From the NCBI GenBank assembly GCA_964017145.1, contig CAXHKQ010000272.1:1-17843 (forward strand): a stretch of DNA of 17,843 nt, in the 5' to 3' direction. Each line of letters starts with the position of its first letter. The first letter of the stretch is position 1. The notes beneath the pieces were generated by a model. That model saw nothing but the letters and a program-made list of their open reading frames with translations. It ran no database searches and was not told the origin of the DNA. The stretch comes from Agrocybe praecox. Lineage: Eukaryota; Basidiomycota; Agaricomycetes; Agaricales; Agrocybaceae. Positions 5,876 through 15,286 of the stretch are shown here, piece by piece. Made by a program: the position numbers and the translations under genes.

Positions 5876-8800
5876 CTGCAAAGACGAAAAACAGCATTAT
5901 TATGATATTCTGCCAAAATTGCACAATTTTCAAACAAATAATTACCCTCGCACAAGTCGCAGTATTTGCGCGGCTCCGGCAACTTCCGCTCTTTCTTGCC
6001 ATTAGATGCTGGCGCCGATGGAACTGCCAACGGAGGCGGCGATGGCGTACCGGACGATTGCAACGGGCAGTCCTCGGTTTCGTGCGCATCGAAGACGTCA
6101 CAGATGTCACAGAACATGCGTGGCGCCGGCTCCCGTCGGATAGGCACATCGTACAGTTTATTTCTGCAAGATGGATAAATGGAAGTTATTATAAGCATAC
6201 TAATCACGAACACAAAAACTTAAAACACGATACGAACACAAAAATGCCTCATGAGGTTGTAAGTGTTAATTCGGAAATAATGACGTCAACTCCAAGCCCG
6301 CACTCACTTGATAAAGTCCTGAGGCGATTCCTCCAACGTCGAAATCCGCAGCAGCAGATTCTCGTTCTTCTTCTGCATATCGGCAATTATCGAGTTGAGG
6401 AATGCAATCTGCGCACCCGAATCATCCGACGCTTTCCGTTCGCTACTGACCGTCGTCGTCGTGCTCTTCTGCACTGCCACCTCATCCGCAGCCTCCGCCA
6501 GCTGCTTGCTCTGTCGCTGCTGGAACTGCTTCTGCTCCAGCTGCAGCTGATCCTCCCTCCGCTGCAGCTGCACTTTCGCATAAGCCACATCCTTCTCGTT
6601 TCGCTGGGCCAGCGTCTGCACGTCGGCCAACTGCTGCTGCAGCGCCTCCACCTCGGAGCGCTTCAGCTCCGTCATTGCAGTCAGCAGATCCTGTGACGCT
6701 TCCAGCTGGGATTTCTCGACGAATTCCACGCGCAAGCGCTCGGCGAATTGATCCAGTTGTCGCTGATTCTCAGCTCGCAGCGCTTCGATTTCGGCGTTGA
6801 GGGCAGTGCTCGAGCTGCTCGCCTCGTCAGCCTTGTCCCGATTCGCGCGCTCCAGATGTTCGAGTTTGTCCTGCAGTCGGCTGACCTCTTGCAGATGTGC
6901 CTGAGCGGATTGACTCTGCTCAGCCTCTACCTTTTGCAATGCCTCTGACTGGGATTGCAATTGCGTTTTTAGCGAGCTCACTTCATCGGTCAGTCCGGCA
7001 ATGCTGGACTCTCGGCTGCTGAGCTCTGCCGCCTTCGAGCTGAGCTCGTTCTTCAGGTCATCGGACTGGTTAACCGATTCGGCGGTGAGCATCGCGATCT
7101 TCTCGTCCAGAGCGCGGACTTGCTGCTGGTGGGATTCGAGGTCGCTCTGCTGCTTGGAGCGAAGTGCGCTGAGTTCGGATTGGGCAGCTTCAAGATTTGT
7201 TGTTGAGATAACAGCCTGAGCGGCCTGTTCCTCGTATTTGGCTTGCAGATCCGCAATAGTTTGCTGCAGGCTGAGCTTTTGAGCATTTTCGAATGTTAAC
7301 TTTTCTTCCGTCGCTGCAACTAGCTGCCGAAGGGCTTCGTGTTCCGGCTGGAGTTTCGAGAGACTCGCAGCGATTTCTTCCAATTTAGCAGTGATTTCGG
7401 TTGTCTTCTCCTCGGATTCCGAAAGTTGCTGTCGCACCAGCTGCACTTCTTCGACCAGCTCGAGATTCTTATTCACCAGGTCAACCTGATCGTCCTCAGT
7501 CGTCTTGAACTGTTCGTCCAGCTGCTCATTGCGTGCTTTGGCTTCGGTCAGTTCGGAGGTCAGTCGCTGTGATTCGGCTGCTGCTTTTTGCTGCGCCTTG
7601 GCCAGCTGTTCGGTCAGCTGAATAATCTGGTGTTTGGACTCCTCGATGGCCAGTTCAGAGGAACTCGCATCAGTGCTTAACTGCGCAATGGTCAAGTTCA
7701 GCGTGGCAGCCTGCTGCTTGTGCGCTATCAGGGATTCGTTCAATTCTGTGACTTCGTCGGAACTCGTCTGGTTGGCTTTGGACAGCTGTTCGATGAGACG
7801 CTGTTCGTTGGTGTGCAGATCGGCAATTTCCTGCTTGAGAGCCCGCTCCGAATCGCATAGAGACGTGATTCGATTTTTGAGAGCCATCTCTTGTTCACTA
7901 TGTTCGCTAGCACCCTTTTCGGCCGCACCGGTCAGATCATGCACCTGATTCTTCAACTGATTGACACTCGAATGCAGTGCTTGCAATTCGGATTGTGCTG
8001 CACCCAATTCCTTCTGAAGATTCTCCTTCTCAGTGCTCACATTACTGCATTGCATCTCGATCTTTTGCACCTGAGCAGCATGTTCCGTCTCCAGGTCCGC
8101 CTTCTGCGCTTGCAGCGCGTTCAGTTCCTGGTGCAAGCGCTCCGCTTGTGCTGTCTGCGCTTCAAGCTTCTGCCCGATCTCGTCCACTTTCCGCTCGAGC
8201 GTCAGCTGAGTACCATTCGCCCGATCGACCAGTTCGTCGTGCTCGCGCTGCTTCAGCTGCAGCTGTTCCTGCATGCGCACCATCTCGCCGTTCGTGTCCG
8301 ACGAAGTCGATTGCAGAGCGTCCAGAGTCTGCTGCACGGAGGTCTTCTCCTTGGCGCTCTGCGCCAGCTTCTGCTCGAGCATGGCCATCTGCCGGCCGAC
8401 GTCGGCGTGATCGACCCGAAGGGTGGCGAGCTCGTCGTTGAGAGCCAAACGTTCGTTGGTGGTTTGTTCGAGCTTCGCACTCAGTTCCGCCTTCTGTTGG
8501 TTGGACTTTTCGAGCTCTGCCGAACGGGCTTCGAGCTGCTGTCGCAAATTGTCCGCGGTTTGTTGGGCAGTGGAAATCTCCTTGGATTGACGTTCCACTT
8601 CGGCAGCAGATGACTCGAGGGCTTGAGCCTGCTTCGACAGCGTCTCTCGCAACTGCTCCTGTTCGGCCACCTGCATCTCCAACTTCTTCTTCTGCGCCCC
8701 TATGTCCTGCTGCAAAGCGGCCACTTGCACCGCACTATTCGACTCCCGGTGCTCCAACTGCGCAATCTGATCCCTCAACGTGCCCACATACTGCGCATCG

Positions 8801-11800
8801 TCCGCATGCCCGCTCTGCAGATCGGCCAGCTTTGCATTAGCCTCGACGATACTCTGCTGCAGCTTCGCATTCTGCGCCTCACCATTCGAGCACTCCGTCC
8901 GCAGCGACTCGATCTGCGCTTCCAGCTCCTTGAGACGCTGCCCATCGACGGCATTCCGCGATTTCTCCTGCTTCAGCTCCTCAATCTGTGCGTCCCTTTC
9001 GCGCAGCACCACATCGTTCAAATTCGACGCGACCTGCTGCAGATTCTCCACCTTAGCATGCCACTCCTGTTCGGACGCGCGCAGCTTCTCGGCTTCTTCG
9101 CGCTGCTCCAGCAGAGCTTCAGTTTGCGCCTGGAGCTTGGCAGTGCTGGCCTCCTGCCGCACCTGGCCTTCATCTGCTGCCGCCTGCAAGCGGACTATTT
9201 GCGCCGCCTGCTCGCATTCGGTCTGCTTGAGAGCGGTCAATTCGGCGGCGAGTCGCTCGATTTCTCCGCTCCTCTCGCCTGTCGTGGCGTCCAGCGCCAC
9301 GTTCGCCTGCTGGGCTGCGCTCAGCTGCTGCTGGGCGGCCTGCAATTCACCGGAGACGCGCTCCAATTCCAAGCGATGCACTTCGGCGGCACCAGCGGAG
9401 ATGGCGGTCAACTCCGCCAGTTTGGCTTCATGTTCTGCAGCCAGCTGGGCTCGCTGGGTCGCCCATTCGGCGGCGCTCGCTTCGTTCTGGCTCACCTGGG
9501 CCTGGAGGCTCGTTATCTCCTCCTTCAAGGCGTGCTCGATGTGCCGCATGGCCAGGTACTCTTTCTCAGTTGCCTCGTCCTTCTGGCGCAGCTCCTCCTT
9601 GAGCTGCTCGTTCTCGGCCTGCACGAAACGGATCTCGTCGCGCAGCGCGTGTTCGCTGGCCGTAAGGGAGCCCTGGCGCACTTCGGCGTCCACATCCGCC
9701 TGCTGAATGCGCTCCGCCAAAGTGGCCAATTCTTCGGTGCGCGACTGCAGGTCGGCTTCGGTGGAGACGAGCGCGGCCGATTTGAGGGCCAGCTCGTCGG
9801 CGAGCCGGCGGAGTTCGGCATGGTGGGCGGAGGCTGCGGAAGCTGCGGTGGCTGCCGCGGTGGCGGCATGGGAGGCGAGTTGGGTTTCGAGATGGGCGAT
9901 GCGTTCGCTGTAGTCTTGGGTTTGGGCCTGGTGCGGAAAAAAGGGTAAGGATTCGGTTAGGGTGTAGTGTGGTCTGGCTGTGAATGAAGTGGTGGGAGAA
10001 CTTACGTTGAGCTCATCACCGCAGAAGGTGGCCTCCTCGATGCTGAGCTGTAGGTCTTCGGAGCGCTTGGATTCGATGACCAAACGTTTTTCCAACGTTG
10101 CAATGGTCTCTTTGAACTGGAGGAAGAATGGACAATTGATCGTGTGAATGTACGGAAATATTACTGTGTGAACACAGTTATGCCAACATCAAGTGTGATT
10201 AATGGATATAGCCTGAAAGTACGATATCCGAAAATTACATCATCATTGTAACAGCAAGTACCAACATTTGGGCCAACCGAGAGAAACGTCAGAGCAATTT
10301 TGCGCGCTTCTTATGAACACATTTTAAATGGAAGAATTTTCACTTCTGACGTTTCTCGCGGTTAGGGAGATTCAACAGCAACGTACAAAAAAATGTAATT
10401 CCTCAATGTCCCAATCACCAACACCCAATCAAGCAATATTACTTCAGAATGGGAAATATGTTTCTATGGATGTTGTAGAAATGTTATCAACATTATAATT
10501 GACTGTTGTTTTCAATATTATGCAAATAGGTTTTGTTCAAAACGATCCATCGAACTTAAAAACATTCTAAACGCAGAGTACATTCAACTTCGATATCAGA
10601 TTGCGATCAATTTCAATAATTTAGTTGCAAATCATTCACAGACTAGTATTTATTTGCTTTCTCCTCATTCTTTTCACCTTCACATTCTTCCGTTCACCTT
10701 CTCATGTGATTAAATATTTCTAATGTTAGATTAACGGAATCTGTTTGGCGGTATTAGTCAGTTCACAAAGGCAATAAAAAAACTCCGACATCCAGCGCAA
10801 ACACAACCAAAAACAGCAAAGTCGAATTCAGATTTATTTCCAAACGGTGAGATTCAATCCATATAATAATACTTGTGTGATGATCGCATTTTCGTTTTTC
10901 GTATACCATTTTATGATAAGTGCTTTGCTCGGGCAAATAAGCTCATGTAAAATTGGATTTTTGTGCGCTTCATTTCAACAGCACGTCGTGCAGAATGCAA
11001 TGCTGTTCGTGCGAGCCATGCCATCCCTGGAACTCGCGTCGCAAATCGGACATGCGAACCGTGCGCCGTTGGACCAGCTTGGTCCAGCGATTCGGGTCGT
11101 TCTGATCGTTCTGGTTCTCGTGGCTCTTGTACGCATGCTGTTGCTGGTCATGATGATGCTGATGATACTGATGATGATGCAATCGCGGCTCGAGCAGCTG
11201 CAGCAGGCAGGCGGGATCCCACAAGCAAAACGTGCATAACATAACATGTATTGAATACGTCGACAGAACACCACATAAGCCACACACACGCGACAAAACA
11301 CCACACACAAAACCAAAGCGACAAACACACACACTCATTGAGTTGCTGAACTGCATTCAACTGCATTCAATATAGCTGTAAACCATCTCACACACACGAA
11401 CCTGATTGATATCTTTCTGGTACGCGATGATCTGGCTCTCGGAATCCTGCTTCTCCAGCTCGCGCTCCAGCAGCAGCTGCTCGATGTGGTTCTGCTTCTC
11501 GCGCAGAATGTCCTACATTCGGAATGCACATGGCGAATCGCGCATGGCAGAGAGGCGGTTAATGGATTAGTAACTGTTCAGAACCGTGTTGTACGCAAAT
11601 ATTCAAACAGACGCGCGGGCTCACACACAACATGTCGCTGACATACGCGCAGATGTACTACCCTAGCTGATTAATTTGAACCATTCAATTTGTTTTACTA
11701 TTTTAATTTTTGTAGGAAACCGTGAAGTCAAACAAACATTTTAATTATACTATTTGTTCATTGAAAATCCTATTGTATTGAAAAAAAACGTTGAGGAAAA

Positions 11801-14800
11801 GCTTTACCTCATGGCTAATGAAAAAGAACGCGAGGTTTTTCGTTCGATGGTTTATTTGGACCTTCTTAGGCCGCGCTAAGCCAGAAGGTAAGACTTCTGC
11901 TCAACGATTTTTTAATGTTTTCAATAGAATGATGTTCAATGAACAAAACTGCATCATTAAAATTGTTGTGTGACTTCAGGTTATGGGTTCAAATTATTGA
12001 GCTAGGACAGTATAACATACAACACACTTTAGAATATATGATATTGTAACCGTGATCGCGTAGTGCCAACACCCACATGTAGAATCTACATAAATATCAT
12101 CGTAATATGCGGCGGCGTTTGCGCCGTTTACGCGCACTCGCTCACACATTTTAAGTGCACTACTGCAACATCAATATAGCCAATAGTCCCCTGGCGCATT
12201 TATAGAATGACGATGATGACGGTGATGTGGTTCGATCTGGCGATCTGAATGAATCCCACACACATTCAAACACTATACTGTCGTCACCGGCACACCAGCG
12301 ATCGATCACATGAGCTACATAGACTCGTATTTACAAAAGCCGCAAAAATACAGTTTCAGCAGCAAAAACTGGTTTCACATGTCTGTCGCATGTCGGCGTC
12401 GATATCTCGCGTTTATGTCGGCGTTTCTGCTCTGAACGCCAACATACTCGAACAACATGTGCTTTATGTACGTGCGATTGTGATTCCCTTCGGCGCAATC
12501 AATGTCGCGTCGTCGGATCGATTACATTCGCGCACAATCGCGCATTGACTCTCTTTTTGCATTTATGTATACAGAGGTCATCGCACAGCACCTTGACCCA
12601 GATGCGAAACGCCGCAGATGCTCCGAACTTGCGACGATGACGACAACGACGAAAGCATGCATGCATTCGGCATGCATGTGAATGTTTGGTGTTTGGTAAA
12701 CAATTAATGCAGGCTGTTTATAGACCGACTCACTCTATTTGCGATTTATTTCTATTTACATATAATATATGGCAGAAAATTATTACACTTAAGTCGAGTG
12801 GTGTTAGAAGATGATGGATTTAGAATGTTAGGATGACGATTATGCGGTTATTGAAATCACACGCTGACATCACACTCACCACAATTACGCACACGCACAC
12901 TCACACAAACACTCGAAGCAATTTGCGTCGATAAAAATATGAACACGATCAACTACTAAACAACTATGAGAGTGGGATTCAGTATGTCATACCTGCAGGG
13001 CGACTGTGTGTTTCGATGTGGTTATTGGTTTCACTGGAGTGGACAGGCGCTGCGCAAAACGGGTGAGAGGGACGGGCGGAGGAGGCGGAGGAGAATTACG
13101 TTATTAATATCACGGTTACACGCATATGGTTTAAAATTCGATGGTTCGGTTTTGGTTTTTTGGTTAGCAAAGCGTGTGTAAGTTTGTGGGGAAAATCGGG
13201 TTAGAGTGTCTTCGCTGATCTTCAGTAGAAGTTGCGTGCTTCGGTGGCAGTCGAATAGGCGCGAGTGGTTGTCGAAGTTGAAGTAGAAGAAGTAGATGTC
13301 GTGCGCATGGTGGAGGAAGCGGAGTAGAGAAAACCTGCCCGATCGGCGTCGTTGGCGATCGTTGGCGATGAGCTAAGCTGTGGCAGTGTGTGAGCATGCT
13401 GTTGGTGGTGCTGGGATGGTACCTTCTGGGTGCTGGTCTGTCGCATGCGCGACGCAACCGTCGAGGCCATTGAGCCGATGGTGCCGACCGATGTGAGGGA
13501 CTCCTTGGAGCCGGAGCGCGACAGGCGCGCTTTGTGCGACGAGGGCGACAGTGAGACCTTGGCTACGGGCACGAAGATGCCGTAGTTGGGTGTGCACTCG
13601 AAGTAGCTGCAATGGAGATCCGGAAAGATGTGGAGACGAGGATTACAAAATGTTAAGGCAAGATCTTTCATCCGACACTTGAGGCCAACCTTCGATCGAA
13701 CCTACCGCTTTCCATCTACCGAACCGTCGTTCTTGCCCGAAGCCTCGTCCAGCTGCACGCCGCACCAGGTGCCAATGGCGAAATGCGTGTCGCCAATATA
13801 CTTCAGTATACCAGGTCGACTGCCCAGACCAGATGACACAATAATGCGATCGCCGACACTCAGATTGCCCTCTGCAGAAAGCGGAAGATATCAAAATTAC
13901 AGCGTTAATACATTGTCTCATCCGTCAACCGCCATCACACTCACTTCCCGGCGTTCGCGCATAACCAGTCATGTTTGTGGCGTAACTCCGCACGCTCTGC
14001 GACGGCGAAACCGCTCCCGATCGCATCGAAGGCGACAGCGGTGCCATCGAACTCGCTGTGCTGGCATTCAGATCGGGCGTAGCCGAGCCACTGAGCGGCT
14101 CGTGCGTGAGGCGCGTGAGACGCGAGAAGATGCCGCGACGCGGCTCGCACTGGAAGTAGCGCTTGCCGGAGACGCAGCCGTCGTTCTTGCCGCTCGCATC
14201 GTCCAGTACGACACCGGCCCAGTCGCCGGGCGCAAAGTGCGTTTCGCCGATGTAGGCGATGTGTCCGGGCCGATGGCCGCCCACCCAGATGCGCTGGCCG
14301 ATGATGAAGCTGTCGGTGTCGGCGGTGAGGACGACGCTTTGATCTGGATTGGGTGGAGAGGGTTGGAGACGGACGCTTGATCTATGTGTCACGTACTGGA
14401 TCGTAGACTAGACTAGATCGATGACTTCGTTACGGTATGCGAATTACTGAAACACAAACAACTAAGCGTGGAAACTACAAGTGCAAAAGTGAACGAAACA
14501 TAACACGAAACACTTACCCGAACTGCGCCGTTTGCCGGTGGCTTCCAGATACTGCTCGGAGCTCAATGAACTGCCTGAGCGTGCACACATACAGACAAAC
14601 ACACAGTGTATGGGGTAGTTGTGCCAGGGCAGGTGGAATTGTGAGGTAAGTGGACAATACAATCACGACGACGACGACGAAGACGATGACAGTGCAAACA
14701 TAAGTCACGAAATCAGAATGCGTGAGTTGGGTGGTTAAGCGATGCGATGAGCGTGATACGCGTACGAAAAAATAAAAACAAAACAAAAATACATGTGAAA

Positions 14801-15263
14801 GCGTCACGTAATCTAGATATGAGTTGAGTTGGGTGGCGGTTGGGCGAAAGGATTTTCCCAATCCCGGATTTACCCACTTGAGACTTTGCGATCGCCCTTG
14901 GACGATTGGCTGCCGAACGACATGCCGGTTTCGGATGGCGATCGTGTGGATCGATGTTCGCTCATCAGTTCTGCCTCACTTTCTTCGAACACATCTGCGA
15001 GACGGCGCCGGATGAACGCGATCAACAAAAGGCAAACAAATAAAAATACAAAATCATACCTCACACACACACACAGAAAGGCAGCATAAATAAATAGAAA
15101 AGAGGAAACTAATGTGCATGTGCGTTTTCAACTTTCTACTGTACAGCGAAAAATACGAAAAATGATTTCAATTCAAATCAAAATCTACAACACAAATGCA
15201 TTGTGTTGCTCACATACCTGAAAGATGGGACGAACGCGAATAGTCATCCGGTTTGCGCCTCAT
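5829..15263 (-). CDS. CLIP-190: CLIP-190 / CLIP-170 (Restin) orthologue, whole coding span (12 coding exons)
   Basis: Microtubule plus-end tracking protein and cytoplasmic linker. The coding exons are 15218-15263, 14878-14994, 14518-14574, 13945-14343, 13706-13871, 13423-13606, 12993-13049, 11402-11512, 10006-10116, 6308-9927, 5946-6163 and 5829-5875. Joined, they give 1711 codons including TAA with every phase matching, so 1710 residues, close to the fly protein. Order: Ser-rich N-terminus (1-85), CAP-Gly 1 (about 88-150, GKNDG at 125-129), Ser/Pro linker, CAP-Gly 2 (about 212-279, GKNDG at 252-256), Ser-rich linker, coiled coil (about 343-1620), zinc knuckles (1641-1655 and 1691-1704), C-terminal EQTF. 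The family binds microtubules and EB1 through CAP-Gly, dimerises by the coiled coil, and contacts dynactin and LIS1 through the knuckles; its aromatic tail folds back on CAP-Gly. The ATG at 15263 is the first after the leader exon and has a good insect context (CCAACATG). A further N-terminal exon in intron 1 cannot be excluded. Confidence 0.95.
5946..6163 (-). CDS. CLIP-190: CLIP-190 exon 12: zinc knuckle 1 and half of knuckle 2
   Basis: Acceptor CATCTTGCAG|A, donor GAGG|GTAATT. It encodes [15 protein letters not shown], then [17 protein letters not shown] (C-x2-C-x5-H-x4-C, residues 1641-1655), a Pro/Ser-rich spacer, and PRKYCDLCE, the first two cysteines of knuckle 2. In the family these knuckles bind p150/dynactin and LIS1. 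Confidence 0.94.
6308..9927 (-). CDS. CLIP-190: CLIP-190 exon 11: giant coiled-coil exon
   Basis: 3,620 bases, 1206 codons in one uninterrupted frame, from [16 protein letters not shown] to [18 protein letters not shown] and SPQDFI. It is almost wholly heptad coiled coil, rich in Ala, Gln, Glu, Leu and Ser with few aromatics or prolines. It forms the long parallel dimer rod that separates the CAP-Gly head from the tail. The closing FLNSII.DMQ.KN segment is strongly conserved in insect CLIP-190. GC content and codon use are clearly higher than in the flanking non-coding DNA. Donor ATCAA|GTGAGT. Confidence 0.96.
9928..10005 (-). other. 78-base intron 10, open in frame
   Basis: GTAAGT at 10005 and a T-rich tract ending CGCACCAG at 9928. 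Its length is divisible by three and it has no in-frame stop, so both spliced and unspliced messages stay in frame. Spliced, the junction is GDELN|AQTQDY, as in the fly; unspliced it would add 26 residues rich in Pro, Thr and Ser. Confidence 0.85.
10006..10116 (-). CDS. CLIP-190: CLIP-190 exon 10 (coiled coil)
   Basis: A 111-base phase-0 exon, acceptor CTTCCTCCAG|TTC, donor CTCAAC|GTAAGT. It encodes [20 protein letters not shown] and ends [13 protein letters not shown], nearly the fly sequence SIDEAQFCGDELN, one of the best conserved coiled-coil stretches in the family. Confidence 0.93.
10273..10366. repeat. Inverted repeat in CLIP-190 intron 9
   Basis: Left arm CCAACCGAGAGAAACGTCAGA (10273-10293) and right arm 10345-10366, its near reverse complement, with a perfect 13-bp core GAGAAACGTCAGA and a 51-base spacer. 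A small MITE-like relic or stem-loop. Confidence 0.7.
10833..10838 (-). terminator. AATAAA poly(A) signal after the candidate short-isoform exon
   Basis: TTTATT on the + strand reads AATAAA on the minus strand, 132 bases after the TGA of the candidate alternative exon and well inside a CLIP-190 intron. It may also be a chance hexamer in AT-rich sequence. Confidence 0.4.
10970..11197 (-). CDS. Candidate alternative 3'-terminal exon of CLIP-190 (short isoform)
   Basis: Inside the intron between exons 9 and 10, a possible acceptor GCCTGCTGCAG|CTG opens in phase 0, matching exon 9. It encodes 75 residues: [16 protein letters not shown], a Gln/Asn/His-rich stretch, then a basic segment [18 protein letters not shown] and a TGA stop at 10972-10970. 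An AATAAA follows about 130 bases later (10838-10833). The product would be a protein of about 454 residues with both CAP-Gly domains and only the first turns of the coiled coil, so probably without most of the dimerisation region and without the zinc knuckles. The tail is not recognised. The minus-strand reading frame continues upstream of the acceptor, so the exact exon edge is uncertain. Confidence 0.45.
   Translation of the reverse strand: MLEPRLHHHQYHQHHHDQQQHAYKSHENQNDQNDPNRWTKLVQRRTVRMSDLRREFQGWHGSHEQHCILHDVLLK
11402..11512 (-). CDS. CLIP-190: CLIP-190 exon 9: start of the coiled coil
   Basis: A 111-base phase-0 exon, acceptor ATGTAG|GAC, weak donor CAG|GTTCGT. It encodes [19 protein letters not shown] and onward to KDINQ, equivalent to the conserved CLIP segment DLLREK...LL.ER. 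The weak donor could favour the alternative terminal exon that lies in the following intron. Confidence 0.9.
11722..11979. repeat. Foldback element in CLIP-190 intron 8
   Basis: Left arm 11722-11795 (GTGAAGTCAAACAA...CGTTGAG) and right arm 11900-11979 are imperfect reverse complements with small indels. The interior adds a further stem, ACCTTCT...AGAAGGT, at about 11860-11890, so the whole 258 bases can fold as one long hairpin. AT-rich, no coding capacity. Confidence 0.72.
12656..12678. repeat. CATGCATGC palindromic cluster
   Basis: CATGCATGC and GCATGCATG face each other across a 5-base spacer within CLIP-190 intron 8. A short perfect stem, function unknown. Confidence 0.6.
12993..13049 (-). 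CDS. CLIP-190: CLIP-190 exon 8 (19-residue microexon)
   Basis: A 57-base phase-0 exon between TTTTGCGCAG and CAG|GTATGA. It encodes [19 protein letters not shown]. The STPVKPI motif and the final Leu/Met-Gln match the short fly segment just before the DLLREK start of the coiled coil, so it is real although too short for simple ORF finding. Confidence 0.88.
13423..13606 (-). CDS. CLIP-190: CLIP-190 exon 7: end of CAP-Gly 2 and Ser-rich linker
   Basis: Acceptor CATTGCAG|C, donor CAGAAG|GTACCA. It encodes [20 protein letters not shown] and then a basic Ser-rich run containing [18 protein letters not shown], which closely follows the fly linker. The frame stays open past the donor for 66 more codons (see the findings). 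Confidence 0.92.
13706..13871 (-). CDS. CLIP-190: CLIP-190 exon 6: CAP-Gly domain 2, first part
   Basis: Acceptor CTGCAG|AG, donor AAGCG|GTAGGT. It encodes [11 protein letters not shown], then [25 protein letters not shown] and GKNDG. The domain is completed by exon 7; the split codon restores Arg in GKRYFEC. A second CAP-Gly of this type directly after a Ser/Pro linker is diagnostic of CLIP-170 proteins rather than dynactin p150. Confidence 0.95.
13945..14343 (-). CDS. CLIP-190: CLIP-190 exon 5: CAP-Gly domain 1 and Ser/Pro linker
   Basis: Acceptor AATCCAG|AT, donor GGGAA|GTGAGTG. It contains GQRIWVGG, then [31 protein letters not shown]: the full CAP-Gly fold with the GKNDG groove that binds the EEY/F tails of tubulin and EB1. 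The remaining 55 or so residues are a Ser/Pro-rich basic linker ([17 protein letters not shown]), the kind of region that binds microtubule sides and is phosphorylated in the family. Confidence 0.95.
14518..14574 (-). CDS. CLIP-190: CLIP-190 exon 4 (Ser-rich)
   Basis: Donor TCGG|GTAAGTG. It encodes [18 protein letters not shown] and then joins exon 5 to give [11 protein letters not shown] just before CAP-Gly 1. Two acceptors are possible, CTCAG|GC (14574) and GGCAG|T (14570). Each fits only one of the two exon 3 donors. Confidence 0.75.
14878..14994 (-). CDS. CLIP-190: CLIP-190 exon 3 (N-terminal acidic/Ser-rich segment)
   Basis: Acceptor CTCGCAG|AT, donor A|GTGGGT. It encodes 38 full codons, beginning [10 protein letters not shown] and continuing Ser-rich. 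The segment precedes CAP-Gly 1 and corresponds to the poorly conserved Ser-rich N-terminus of the family. A second donor GG|GTAAAT four bases further on (exon end 14874) works with a shifted acceptor in exon 4. Confidence 0.75.
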
Positions 15264-15286
15264 GTTGGTGCCGGTGCTCGAGTCGT
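15218..15286 (-). CDS. CLIP-190: CLIP-190 exon 2 with the start codon
   Basis: The acceptor follows a T-tract and CTAAT branch-like sequence and ends GCGCAG|AC; the donor is TCAG|GTATGTG. The ATG is at 15263-15261, after 23 bases of 5'UTR in this exon. It encodes the first 15 residues, [15 protein letters not shown], plus one base of the next codon. Bases 15264-15286 are also open in frame, so an upstream coding exon could extend the protein. Confidence 0.7.

Noticed and set aside
7891..9948. Long + strand frames opposite the CLIP-190 coiled coil (8623-9948, 8780-9706, 7891-8613)
   Set aside because: Leu/Arg/Cys-rich antisense shadows of the heptad-rich exon; no start context and no domain.
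10847..11239. + strand 130-codon frame
   Set aside because: Antisense to the candidate alternative CLIP-190 exon; its composition is explained by that exon.
13628..14380. + strand 250-codon frame
   Set aside because: Antisense shadow of the two CAP-Gly exons.
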